The position numbers and the translations under genes were made by a program. Shown piece after piece: positions 34,567 to 42,268 of a DNA stretch of 64,000 nucleotides (the stretch's first letter is position 1; each line of letters begins with the position of its first letter). The notes beneath the pieces were generated by a model. The model saw only the letters and a list, made by a program, of their open reading frames with translations. It did not search any database and was not told where the DNA came from. The stretch is from Fundidesulfovibrio agrisoli. GTDB lineage: Bacteria > Desulfobacterota > Desulfovibrionia > Desulfovibrionales > Desulfovibrionaceae. The DNA is taken from the NCBI RefSeq assembly GCF_022808715.1, contig NZ_JAKZKX010000007.1:96199-160198 (forward strand). The letters run 5' to 3'.

Positions 34567-35851
34567 CGAAGGCGCGCATGTCCGCCCGCTGGGCCAGCTT
34601 CACGGCGAAGGCCGGGGCGTAGTCCAGGCGGGCGCGCAGAAGCGGCCCGGAGAGCGCCGCCTCGGCGAAGGGCCGCAGCTCGGCGTCGCCGTAGCGCTCC
34701 AGGTAGCCCGGGTCCAGCCCGTCGCAGCCCGGGCGTGCCGCGCATTCGGCGCACGGCCCGGCGAAGAGCTTGAAGCGCTTGCCGCGCTGCCCCGTGAGGC
34801 GCACGCCGTTCGGCAGGGCCTCGTCCAGCGGGGAGTAGGCGTGCTCCGGGCGCACGCCGTCCGGCGGAAGTTCGATGGCCCGGGCGCAGTAGGCGGGCTC
34901 GCGCTCGATGTTGCAGGCCCGGTTGCGCCACTCGCTGGGGTCGAAGGGCAGGCCCAGCACGCCCACCACGTGGCGCTCAAGCCCGGGGAAGGCGCAGAGC
35001 GGGGCGAAGCGGATGTTCACCGCAACGCCCGCCTCCGTGAGGATCTCCACGGCTTCGGCCAGCTTCGGGGCGATGTCATGGTAGGGGGCCTGCACCCCGA
35101 CGGCTTGGCCGGACGCGGACCACTCGTGGTAGGCGTTGAACAGGATGAAATTGTGCGCCCAGACCCCGCGCGAGGCCGCCAGCCGGGCGATGTCGGGCAG
35201 CAGCGGCGCGCTGCCGCTGAAGACCACGGTGTTGGCCCCGTACTGCACGCCCCTGCGGTCCAGCTCGCGCATGGCCCGGAGCTGGCGCTTGAGGCTGCCG
35301 CCGGTGAAATCCTTGAAGGTGTCCTCCTCGGCGGCGTGGAGCGAGAACAGGAAGTCCGTGAGTTCGGCCGCCAGCAGGTCGTCCAGCAGGTACTTGCCGC
35401 AGGCCGCGCCGGGTCGCGCCAGCAACTGGCCCAGGGTAATGACCCGCCCGGCCAGCCCCAGTTCGGCGCACCCGTGGCGGATGATGGCGGTCAGATCGGA
35501 GTGCAGGGTGGGTTCGCCGCCGGTAACGTCGAAACGCAGGAAGCCCTGCTCCTTGAAGAGCGTGAGGATTTCGCGGCAGTCCTCGCCCGAGCGTAGCGGC
35601 GCGCCGCGCAAAGGAGCGAACTGCTCCACAGCGCCCCCGTGGAAGCTGTAGTAGCAGAAGCGGCAGGAGTGCACGCAGCGCAGCCCCAGATCGAGCACGC
35701 CGGAAAGCGCGGGCTGGCCCGGAGTGTGGAGCATGTGCTGCGGCGCGGCGCTTCGGGCGGGCTGAACTTGGGTACGATGGACATCCTCCGGCGCCTCGCT
35801 TTGGGCGGGCTGCCCTGGCGTAGCCGGGGAATGCCGCTGCGAGGGGCTCAC
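34523..35851 (-). CDS. Radical SAM enzyme (sister of the 31494 gene)
   Basis: 442 residues. A Pro/Gln-rich N-terminal tail of about 50 residues with repeated TPGQPA-like units precedes the radical SAM core at C59-x3-C63-x2-C66 (LRCVHSCRFCYYSF) and DVTGGEPTLHSDL. The C-terminus has GPCAECAARPGCDGL and YLERYG, the same cysteine pattern as the 31494 protein. The tail is not typical of the family and may have arisen from a GTG start extension; an ATG inside it (residue 40) could be the true start. The GTG overlaps the upstream GT2 stop by 4 nt. Confidence 0.85.
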   Translation of the reverse strand: MSPSQRHSPATPGQPAQSEAPEDVHRTQVQPARSAAPQHMLHTPGQPALSGVLDLGLRCVHSCRFCYYSFHGGAVEQFAPLRGAPLRSGEDCREILTLFKEQGFLRFDVTGGEPTLHSDLTAIIRHGCAELGLAGRVITLGQLLARPGAACGKYLLDDLLAAELTDFLFSLHAAEEDTFKDFTGGSLKRQLRAMRELDRRGVQYGANTVVFSGSAPLLPDIARLAASRGVWAHNFILFNAYHEWSASGQAVGVQAPYHDIAPKLAEAVEILTEAGVAVNIRFAPLCAFPGLERHVVGVLGLPFDPSEWRNRACNIEREPAYCARAIELPPDGVRPEHAYSPLDEALPNGVRLTGQRGKRFKLFAGPCAECAARPGCDGLDPGYLERYGDAELRPFAEAALSGPLLRARLDYAPAFAVKLAQRADMRAFVRGLAAQAPPLPAR

Positions 35852-36672
35852 TTCGCGCCCGCCATGTGCTCGCGGGCCTCAAGCACCAGCCGTTTGGATT
35901 CGCCGATCAGGCGGCTCCAGTTGGAGGGCGCGTGGATATCCACCTGGCGGGCGGCATGGTCGCGCACGGCCATGAGCGCCTTGGGCACGTGGACGAATGT
36001 GGCTCCGCCCAGGGCGAAACGCTGGAAGAGGTCGTGGTCGTGGGCCAGCAGGGCCTCGTCGTAGAAGCCGAAGCGCTCGTGCAGCTCCCGGCGGTAGAGC
36101 TTGCAGTTGCCGCAGAGGTACCAGTCCGCGAAGCTGCGCTGGAAGCTGTAGTCCGGCAGGTCGAAGCGGCGCGTGACCCGGAAGGCGTCGTCCACGATGA
36201 GCATGTCGGCGTAGGCGAAGTCAGCAGGTGTTGTTTCCAGAGCGCGGGCCAGTTCGGCGAACATGCTGGGCATGCACCAGTCGTCCGCCGGGACGTAGCT
36301 CACGGCCTGGCCCGTGGCGGCTGCCATGCCGGTGTTCAGGGCGGCGGCCAGGCCCCGGTTTCCCCCGTGTTCGATCACCCGCAGGCTGCGCCCGGCAGCG
36401 GGGTAGCGCGGGTGATGCGCGCGCTCCAGGGTATCGGTTTCGGTGGTGTAACGGCTGGCGTAGGAGGCCGCGTCCTGTTCCAGGGCGCGGTGGTAGTCCG
36501 CGAGCACTTGGGGGGTGTCGTCGGTGGAGCCGTCCTCCACCACGATGATTTCAAGGTCCGGGTGGTCCTGGAACCAGAGGGAGTCCAGGCAGGCGGCAAG
36601 GTAGCGCCCCTGGTTGTAGGCGGGGACGACCACGGATATCCTCAAGGCGGCGCCTGGTTCTGCGGGCTTCAT
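35848..36672 (-). CDS. Glycosyltransferase family 2
   Basis: 274 residues. RISVVVPAYNQGRYLAACLDSL, IIVVEDGSTDDTPQVL and VSYVPADDWCMPSM (the DxD-like site) define a GT2 enzyme. The C-terminal half has AHDHDLFQRFALGG, typical of the acceptor-side His/Asp loop. It is followed by a 4-nt overlap into the radical SAM gene on the same strand. It starts 49 bp from the divergent Gfo/Idh gene. Confidence 0.92.
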   Translation of the reverse strand: MKPAEPGAALRISVVVPAYNQGRYLAACLDSLWFQDHPDLEIIVVEDGSTDDTPQVLADYHRALEQDAASYASRYTTETDTLERAHHPRYPAAGRSLRVIEHGGNRGLAAALNTGMAAATGQAVSYVPADDWCMPSMFAELARALETTPADFAYADMLIVDDAFRVTRRFDLPDYSFQRSFADWYLCGNCKLYRRELHERFGFYDEALLAHDHDLFQRFALGGATFVHVPKALMAVRDHAARQVDIHAPSNWSRLIGESKRLVLEAREHMAGAK

Positions 36673-36721
36673 GCGCCGCAGTGTTAAGCAAGGCCCGCCG
36701 TGGCGGCAAGGAGTTTCAGGG

Positions 36722-37753
36722 ATGAGCGGAACGTGGCCCCAATCGCGACCTCAATCGCGGCCCGGAGTGGGCGTCGTGGGCGCGGGCCAGTGGGGCCGCA
36801 ACCTGGTGCGCGTGTTCCACGGGCTGGGCGCGCTGCGGGCGGTCTGCTCCAGGGAGGCGGCGCACCTGGAGCGCGCGCGGGAGGCCTGCCCCGGCGTTTT
36901 TCTCTGCGCCACGTTGGACGAGTTGCTGGCCCGCCCGGACGTTGAGGCCGTGGCCGTGGCCACCCCCTCCGAGACGCACTACGCCCTGGCCCGGCAGGCC
37001 CTGCTGGCGGGCAAGCACGCCCTGGTGGAGAAGCCCCTGACCCTGCGCGAGGACGAGGCCCGCGAGCTTGTGGCCCTGGCCCGCGAGCGCGGCCTGACCC
37101 TCATGGTGGGGCACCTGCTGCACTACCACCCGGCCTTCGAGCGCCTGAAGGCCCTCTGCGCCGCCGGGGAGCTGGGGCGCATCGACTACATCTACTCCCA
37201 CCGCCTGAACCTGGGCCGCATCCGGCGGGAGGAGAACATCCTCTGGTCCTTCGCGCCGCACGACATCTCCATGATCCTGGCCTTGGCCGGGGCCATGCCG
37301 CAGTCCCTGCTGGCCACGGGCGGCAGCTGGCTGCAGTCCGCCATCGCCGACGTCACCGTGACGCAGATGGACTTCGCCTCCGGGCTCAAGGGGCACATCT
37401 TCGTCTCCTGGCTGCACCCCTACAAGGAGCAGCGCCTCGTGGCCGTGGGCCAGGGCGGCATGGCCGTGTTCGACGACGGCCAGCCCTGGGAGGACAAGCT
37501 CCTGCTCTACCCCCACGAGATCCGCTGGGACGGCGGCGCGCCCGTACCGGTGAAGGCCGAGGCCATCCGAGTGGATGTTGCCCCGGGAGAGCCCCTGCAG
37601 CGCGAGTGCGAACACTTTCTGGAGTGCGTGGCCACCGGCGCGAGGCCGCGCACCGACGGCGAGGAGGGCCTGCGCGTGCTCACGGTGCTGGGCGCGTGCC
37701 AGCGCTCGCTCAACGCCGCCGGAGTGCGAGAAGTCGTGGCAGAGGCGTTGTGA
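36722..37753 (+). CDS. Gfo/Idh/MocA-family sugar dehydrogenase (WlbA/WbpB-like)
   Basis: 343 residues. GVGVVGAGQWGRNLVRVF is the NAD-binding Rossmann motif and EKPLTL contains the conserved lysine of the family's EKP motif. The C-terminal alpha/beta half includes FAPHDISMIL with the catalytic His. In nucleotide-sugar pathways this type oxidises UDP-HexNAcA C3 before the partner aminotransferase acts. The downstream gene is such an aminotransferase, so I infer a diamino-sugar branch. AGGAG lies at the right distance before the ATG; an upstream in-frame start has no such site. Confidence 0.87.
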   Translation: MSGTWPQSRPQSRPGVGVVGAGQWGRNLVRVFHGLGALRAVCSREAAHLERAREACPGVFLCATLDELLARPDVEAVAVATPSETHYALARQALLAGKHALVEKPLTLREDEARELVALARERGLTLMVGHLLHYHPAFERLKALCAAGELGRIDYIYSHRLNLGRIRREENILWSFAPHDISMILALAGAMPQSLLATGGSWLQSAIADVTVTQMDFASGLKGHIFVSWLHPYKEQRLVAVGQGGMAVFDDGQPWEDKLLLYPHEIRWDGGAPVPVKAEAIRVDVAPGEPLQRECEHFLECVATGARPRTDGEEGLRVLTVLGACQRSLNAAGVREVVAEAL

Positions 37754-37826
37754 TGGAACCCGCCGTACTGCGGCGCAGGCCAAGGGCGCAGGGGCATCAC
37801 CTCCACGGGGCCGCCAAGGAGAAGCG

Positions 37827-38966
37827 ATGATCGAGTTCAGCGGACTCAAGGCCCAGCGGGAGCGTATCCGCCCCCGGCTGGAGGCCGCCATCAGCGCCGT
37901 GCTCGACCACGGGAAGTTCATCATGGGCCCCGAGGTGCGCGAACTGGAGGAGCGCCTGGCCGCGTTCGCTGGCGTGAAGCACTGCCTGGGCTGCTCCTCG
38001 GGCACGGACGCCCTGCTCCTGGCCCTGATGGCCCTTGGCGTCGGCCCTGGCGACGCGGTCATCACCACGCCCTTCACCTTCGTGGCCAGCGCGGAGGCCA
38101 TCGCCCTGGCGGGGGCCACCCCGGTGTTCGCCGACGTGGACCCAGCCACCCGCAACCTGGACCCGGCCCGCCTGCGCGAGGCCCTGGACGGACTGGGGCG
38201 CGATCCGCGCGGACTCAGGCCCAGGGCCGCCATCGCCGTGGACCTCTTCGGCCTGCCCTGCGACTACCCTGCGCTGTCGGCAGTTCTGGAGGGAAGCGGC
38301 GTGCACCTGATCGAGGACGCGGCCCAGAGCTTCGGGGCGAGCCTCGGCGGCGTGCGCGCCGGGGCCTTCGGGCATGTCGCGGCCACCAGCTTCTTCCCGG
38401 CCAAGCCCCTGGGCTGCTTCGGCGACGGCGGGGCCGTGTTCACCGCCGACCCGGCCCTGGCCGAATCGGTGGAGTCGCTTCGCGTGCACGGCAAGGGCGG
38501 CCACAAGTACGACAACGCCCGCATAGGGCTCAACGCCCGGCTGGACACGCTCCAGGCCGCCATACTGCTGGTGAAGCTGGACATCTTCGAGGAGGAGCTG
38601 GCCCTGCGCGAGGCCGTGGCCGCGCGCTACGCCCGCAACCTGGGGGACGTGGCCGGGCTCGGGCTGCCGCCAGAGGTCCCCGGTGCGCGCAGCGCCTGGG
38701 CGCAGTACACCGTGGAGTTGCCGCAGACGCACGACCGGGACAGTGTGGCCCAGACCCTCCAGGCCAGGGGCGTGCCCACGGCGGTCTACTACCCGCGCCC
38801 CCTGCACCTGCAGCCCGCGTTCGCAAACCTGGGATACAAGCCGGGGGACTTCCCCGTGGCGGAAGGATTGTGCGAGCGGGTGCTCAGTCTGCCCATGCAC
38901 CCGTATTTGCGGGATGACGAGGTGGATTTCGTCAGCGAAGTTCTTCGAGAGGCCCTGGAGGCCTAG
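37827..38966 (+). CDS. DegT/DnrJ/EryC1/StrS aminotransferase (WlbC/WbpE-like)
   Basis: 379 residues. IEFSGLKAQRERIRPRLEAAI is the classical N-terminus, GCSSGTDALLLAL the cofactor loop, IEDAAQSFGASLGG the conserved strand and FFPAKPLGCFGDGGAVF the Schiff-base Lys segment. It resembles WbpE/WlbC group enzymes that put an amino group on C3 of UDP-sugars. The AAGGAG ribosome site and start lie 73 bp after the dehydrogenase. The gene ends by overlapping the opposite-strand epimerase by 4 bp. Confidence 0.93.
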   Translation: MIEFSGLKAQRERIRPRLEAAISAVLDHGKFIMGPEVRELEERLAAFAGVKHCLGCSSGTDALLLALMALGVGPGDAVITTPFTFVASAEAIALAGATPVFADVDPATRNLDPARLREALDGLGRDPRGLRPRAAIAVDLFGLPCDYPALSAVLEGSGVHLIEDAAQSFGASLGGVRAGAFGHVAATSFFPAKPLGCFGDGGAVFTADPALAESVESLRVHGKGGHKYDNARIGLNARLDTLQAAILLVKLDIFEEELALREAVAARYARNLGDVAGLGLPPEVPGARSAWAQYTVELPQTHDRDSVAQTLQARGVPTAVYYPRPLHLQPAFANLGYKPGDFPVAEGLCERVLSLPMHPYLRDDEVDFVSEVLREALEA

Positions 38967-39937
38967 CCGGAGCGGCCGCCCAACTCCTTGAGCCGCTTCC
39001 ACGTCGCGCGCAGGCCGTCCTCCAGCCTGGTTTCCGGCATGGGCAGCCCGGCGGCCCTGGCGCGGCCCATGTCCGCCTGCGAATCATGCAGGTCCCCAGG
39101 ACGTTCGGGCAAGTGCCTGATTACGAGTTCCCGCCCGGCAACAGCCGCAACCATCCCGGCCAACTCCGCCACGGACGTGGCCCTGCCCGTGCCGTAATTG
39201 AACACCCCGCGCAGGGGTTCATTCCCCCATACGCCCGAGGCGTGCAGCAGGGCGCGCACCACGTCGTCCACGTGCACGAAGTCGCGGGTCTGGCCGCCGT
39301 CGCCGTGCACGGCGAACGGCTCCCCGCGCAGGGCCGCATCCAGGAAGCGGCGCACCACGCCGTCATACGGGCCGGGGTTCCCTTCCATCGGGCCGTAGAC
39401 GTTGAACAGCCGCAGCGCGCAGCCGTAGCCCGAGGCCTCGATGGCCCGCGTGGCCAGAAACTTGGAACGCCCGTAGGGCGTCTGCGGTTCCCCGGCCATG
39501 CCCTCGCGGGCGGGGCCGGCCAGGGGCAGGCCGTATTCCGCCGCCGAGCCCGCGAACACGAACGCGCCGACGCCCAGCCGCCGCGCCTCGCCGTGCAAGG
39601 CCAGCGCGGCCGCGCGGTTCACGGCGTCGGTGCGCTCCGGGTTCTCCAGGGACCACGGCGCGCTGACCACGGCGGCCATGTGCAGCACCGCGCCGAAGGG
39701 GCCGATCATGCCGTTGAGCGCGGCCAGCAGGCCGGGCTCGCACACGTCGCGCTCAAGGAAGGTGAAGTTGGGGTCGCCCGCGAGGGGCTCGATGTTCTCG
39801 CGCAGGCCGGAGAAGAAGTCGTCCACCCCGGCCACGCGGCACCCGGATTCCAGCATGGCCCGGCACAGCCTGGAGCCGATGCTCCCGGCCGCTCCGGTGA
39901 CGAGGACGCTGCGGCCTGAGCCGGGCTGGCGGTTCAT
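38963..39937 (-). CDS. NAD-dependent sugar-nucleotide epimerase/dehydratase (extended SDR)
   Basis: 324 residues with TGAAGSIGSRLCRAML at the N-terminus, VFAGSAAEYGLP, and YGRSK as the catalytic YxxxK. LRLFNVYGPMEG matches the usual LRYFNVYGP strand. It is a different SDR subgroup from the one at 7299. It is convergent with the aminotransferase. Substrate unknown; GalE/RmlB-like by fold. Confidence 0.9.
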   Translation of the reverse strand: MNRQPGSGRSVLVTGAAGSIGSRLCRAMLESGCRVAGVDDFFSGLRENIEPLAGDPNFTFLERDVCEPGLLAALNGMIGPFGAVLHMAAVVSAPWSLENPERTDAVNRAAALALHGEARRLGVGAFVFAGSAAEYGLPLAGPAREGMAGEPQTPYGRSKFLATRAIEASGYGCALRLFNVYGPMEGNPGPYDGVVRRFLDAALRGEPFAVHGDGGQTRDFVHVDDVVRALLHASGVWGNEPLRGVFNYGTGRATSVAELAGMVAAVAGRELVIRHLPERPGDLHDSQADMGRARAAGLPMPETRLEDGLRATWKRLKELGGRSG

Positions 39938-40028
39938 GGCCGGTCGAATAGCCCAAGCCGCCGGGATTGCCTAGCCCCGCTCGGGCTGTCCCTAGCTGCC
40001 TGTCGCAAAAGCCGATTCTTGCAGCCTG

Positions 40029-40118
40029 TTCAAAAAGCCCGCTGGCAAGGCCGATGCGTATTCGGCATACGTGAGGGTTCGGCTTCTTCGAGGCAACGCG
40101 GCCAGCGGGAATTTTTCA
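40029..40118. repeat. Inverted repeat with internal hairpin
   Basis: TTCAAAAAGCCCGCTGGC (40029-40046) pairs with GCCAGCGGGAATTTTTCAA (40100-40118) with a small mismatch. An inner stem GCCGATGCGTATTCGGC lies at 40050-40066. The A/T-tracts flanking the stem could make it a bidirectional terminator between the epimerase and the HAD-like gene. Confidence 0.7.
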
Positions 40119-40126
40119 ACTGGCCG

Positions 40127-42064
40127 CTAGGAGAAATAGGCCCGCAGCAGGGCCATGAACCTGGGCCTGCGCAGGTAGGGCCTGAGCCAGGCGGCGCTGA
40201 TGGCCACGGAGCCCTCGATCCATTGCGGGCCTTTGCGGCTCTTGCGGCCGAGCCCGTGGCCGTGCATCCAGGCGCGCAGGGCGTCGCGCCCCGTAATGCG
40301 CCGCATGGGGCCGGACTTGCCCTCCCGCAGGCCGGGCAGCGCGGCCACGGCCCGGGCCGTCGGGGTGTCAGGCTCTGAGAGAAATGCGGCCAGGCTCTGG
40401 CGCGCCGTCTCCATCAGGGCCTGGAACCCGGCCTCGCTCCAGCCGCCGTCCGCGAAGGCCCGGGCGAAGGCCAGCGCGCCCTCCTGAATCTCGCTGATGA
40501 CCTCCTGCCCCTGGGGCGGCTCCGCCAGCAGGGGCGCGGCCTTGCCCCCGGTGAGGCTGTACCCGAGCACCCTGCCGTGGCTGGCCGGGGTGAAGGCCCG
40601 CTCCATGAGCGCCTGGTTGCGGAAGAGCATGGACTCAAGCCCCCCGGGCGCGGCCTGCCCCGCGTGCTCGATGAACAGCGCCCGGTGCGCCCCGGCCTCC
40701 ACGCGCCCCAGCCTGCGCCCGGCCAGGCCGAAATACCAGCCCGCCACGTCCACGCCGCGTTCGGCCAGCACCGCCTTGAGCGCGCGCTGGGTGTAGAGCG
40801 TCCACCCCATGTCCGCCACGGCCAGGGTGGCCCCCTCCAGCGCGCCCTGCCCCTCGAGGTAGGCCAGCAGCACGGCGTGGGCCGCCTCGGCCTTGCGCCG
40901 CAGCAGCTCCCGCGCGCCGGGCGTGTCCAGCAGCCGCCAGAGCGCGTCGATGCCCTCGTCGTCCAGGGGCGCGTCGGAGAGCAGGCCCGGCATGCTCAGG
41001 CCCGAAGCCTGCAGCAGCTCCTCGGGCGTGAGCGAGAGCCTGGCCAGCAGGTCCGCCGGACGCCGGGACTGCCCCTCGGCGGCCAGCCAGCCCAGGTCCG
41101 ACCGGCCGATGGCCGCCAGCAGCGGGGCCGTCCAGGCCGCAAGGGAGCCCATCAGGTAGCGCGGCTCCGGCCCGCCGGTGACGGGATGCAGGGCCTTGGC
41201 GATGCGCCAAAGCGCCTCGCCCTCGCGGGCCAGGAAATACAGCCGGTCCGCGCCGCGCCGGGCCGCGTCGTCCATGGCCCAGGCCACAAAGGCCGTGAGC
41301 GCCGGGCCCACGACACCGCAGGCGAAGGCGCGCAGCGAGGCCAAACCCTTGGCGGGCTCGTCGCGCAGGCGGGCCAGGCGGCAGGCCGCCACCACGCGGG
41401 AGGCCTCGGGCGCGCAGTCGCGCTGCAGGCTCAGCAGGCGCTGCTCGTGCGGGGTGAGCCGCCCCGAAACGAACGGCTCCACCGCGATGCCCAGGGAGCG
41501 GGGGACGCTGGCGTCGGCCGCCTTGTCCGCGCCCACGTGCAGCAGATCCTGCGCGGCGATGCCCAGCGCGCCCAGGGCGTGGCTGAAGAGCGTTCCCTTG
41601 GCCTTGGTCTTGCCCAGGTCTCCCGCTGCGTAGACCTCCCCCGCGAACCCGTGGGACTCCAGCAGGCGGCGCAGCGCGGCGCCGGGCAACAGGCTGTCCG
41701 TGACGTAGACCACCCGCTCCCCCCGCCGGACGTGGGCCCGCACCCGCTCCAGCACGGGCGGCACCGGCCGCACCGAGGCCAGGGCCAGCTCCAGCTCGGA
41801 GGAGTAGAGGGCCTCGGGGTCCAACTCCCAGGGGTTGGCTTGGGGGAAGCGCTCGTAGACCATTCCCAGCCCTGCGGCCTCCAGGCCGGGGCCTTGGCGG
41901 GCCTCCTGCTCGGCGGCCAGGCGCAGCCGCACGAACTCGTGCATGTCCTCCCGGGTGCGGCTGCCGGGCAGCACCCGCGCGGCCAGGGCGTAGAGCAGGT
42001 CCGTGGGCCGGGCGTGGATGCGCGCCAGGCAGGTGTCGAAGATGGCGAAGGAATAGACGGACAA
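40127..42064 (-). CDS. HAD-superfamily-like protein (COG5610-type), nucleophile missing
   Basis: 645 residues from a TTG with GGGAG 9 nt upstream. The first 270 residues follow the HAD fold: the motif I region reads FAIFDTC where relatives have FDVFDTL, then RVVYVTDSLLP (motif II Thr/Ser) and KTKAKGTLFSHALG, QDLLHVGADKAADA (motif III/IV). The nucleophile Asp is replaced by Ala, so phosphatase activity is unlikely. The rest is a large domain with many Ala/Leu helices of unknown role. COG5610 proteins occur in surface-glycan clusters, by family knowledge. An in-frame ATG further upstream sits in the intergenic repeat and is not used. Confidence 0.72.
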   Translation of the reverse strand: MSVYSFAIFDTCLARIHARPTDLLYALAARVLPGSRTREDMHEFVRLRLAAEQEARQGPGLEAAGLGMVYERFPQANPWELDPEALYSSELELALASVRPVPPVLERVRAHVRRGERVVYVTDSLLPGAALRRLLESHGFAGEVYAAGDLGKTKAKGTLFSHALGALGIAAQDLLHVGADKAADASVPRSLGIAVEPFVSGRLTPHEQRLLSLQRDCAPEASRVVAACRLARLRDEPAKGLASLRAFACGVVGPALTAFVAWAMDDAARRGADRLYFLAREGEALWRIAKALHPVTGGPEPRYLMGSLAAWTAPLLAAIGRSDLGWLAAEGQSRRPADLLARLSLTPEELLQASGLSMPGLLSDAPLDDEGIDALWRLLDTPGARELLRRKAEAAHAVLLAYLEGQGALEGATLAVADMGWTLYTQRALKAVLAERGVDVAGWYFGLAGRRLGRVEAGAHRALFIEHAGQAAPGGLESMLFRNQALMERAFTPASHGRVLGYSLTGGKAAPLLAEPPQGQEVISEIQEGALAFARAFADGGWSEAGFQALMETARQSLAAFLSEPDTPTARAVAALPGLREGKSGPMRRITGRDALRAWMHGHGLGRKSRKGPQWIEGSVAISAAWLRPYLRRPRFMALLRAYFS

Positions 42065-42174
42065 GCGTGAGGCTCCCTGAGTGGCTGGTGATGAAACGAG
42101 GTCGCTCCGGGACGCGGCGATCCGCCGCACTCGCCCGTAACAACTCAGATCGTCAAGAAAATTTACGCTTCGGG

Positions 42175-42240
42175 GAAGCCTCCGGCGGGCAAAGGGCTTC
42201 GCCCTCTGCACTCCCACGCGGCTTCGCACTGTTGGCCACC
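42175..42240 (+). repeat. Intergenic palindromic repeat, copy B
   Basis: It begins GAAGCCTCCGGCGGGC, then the stem-loop GCAAAGGGC-TTC-GCCCTCTGC, then GCTTCGCACTGTTGGCC. It lies between the DUF748-like and HAD-like genes. Same family as copies A and C. Confidence 0.78.
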
Positions 42241-42268
42241 GCCGAAGCCCATAAAACCGGTTGTTTCC

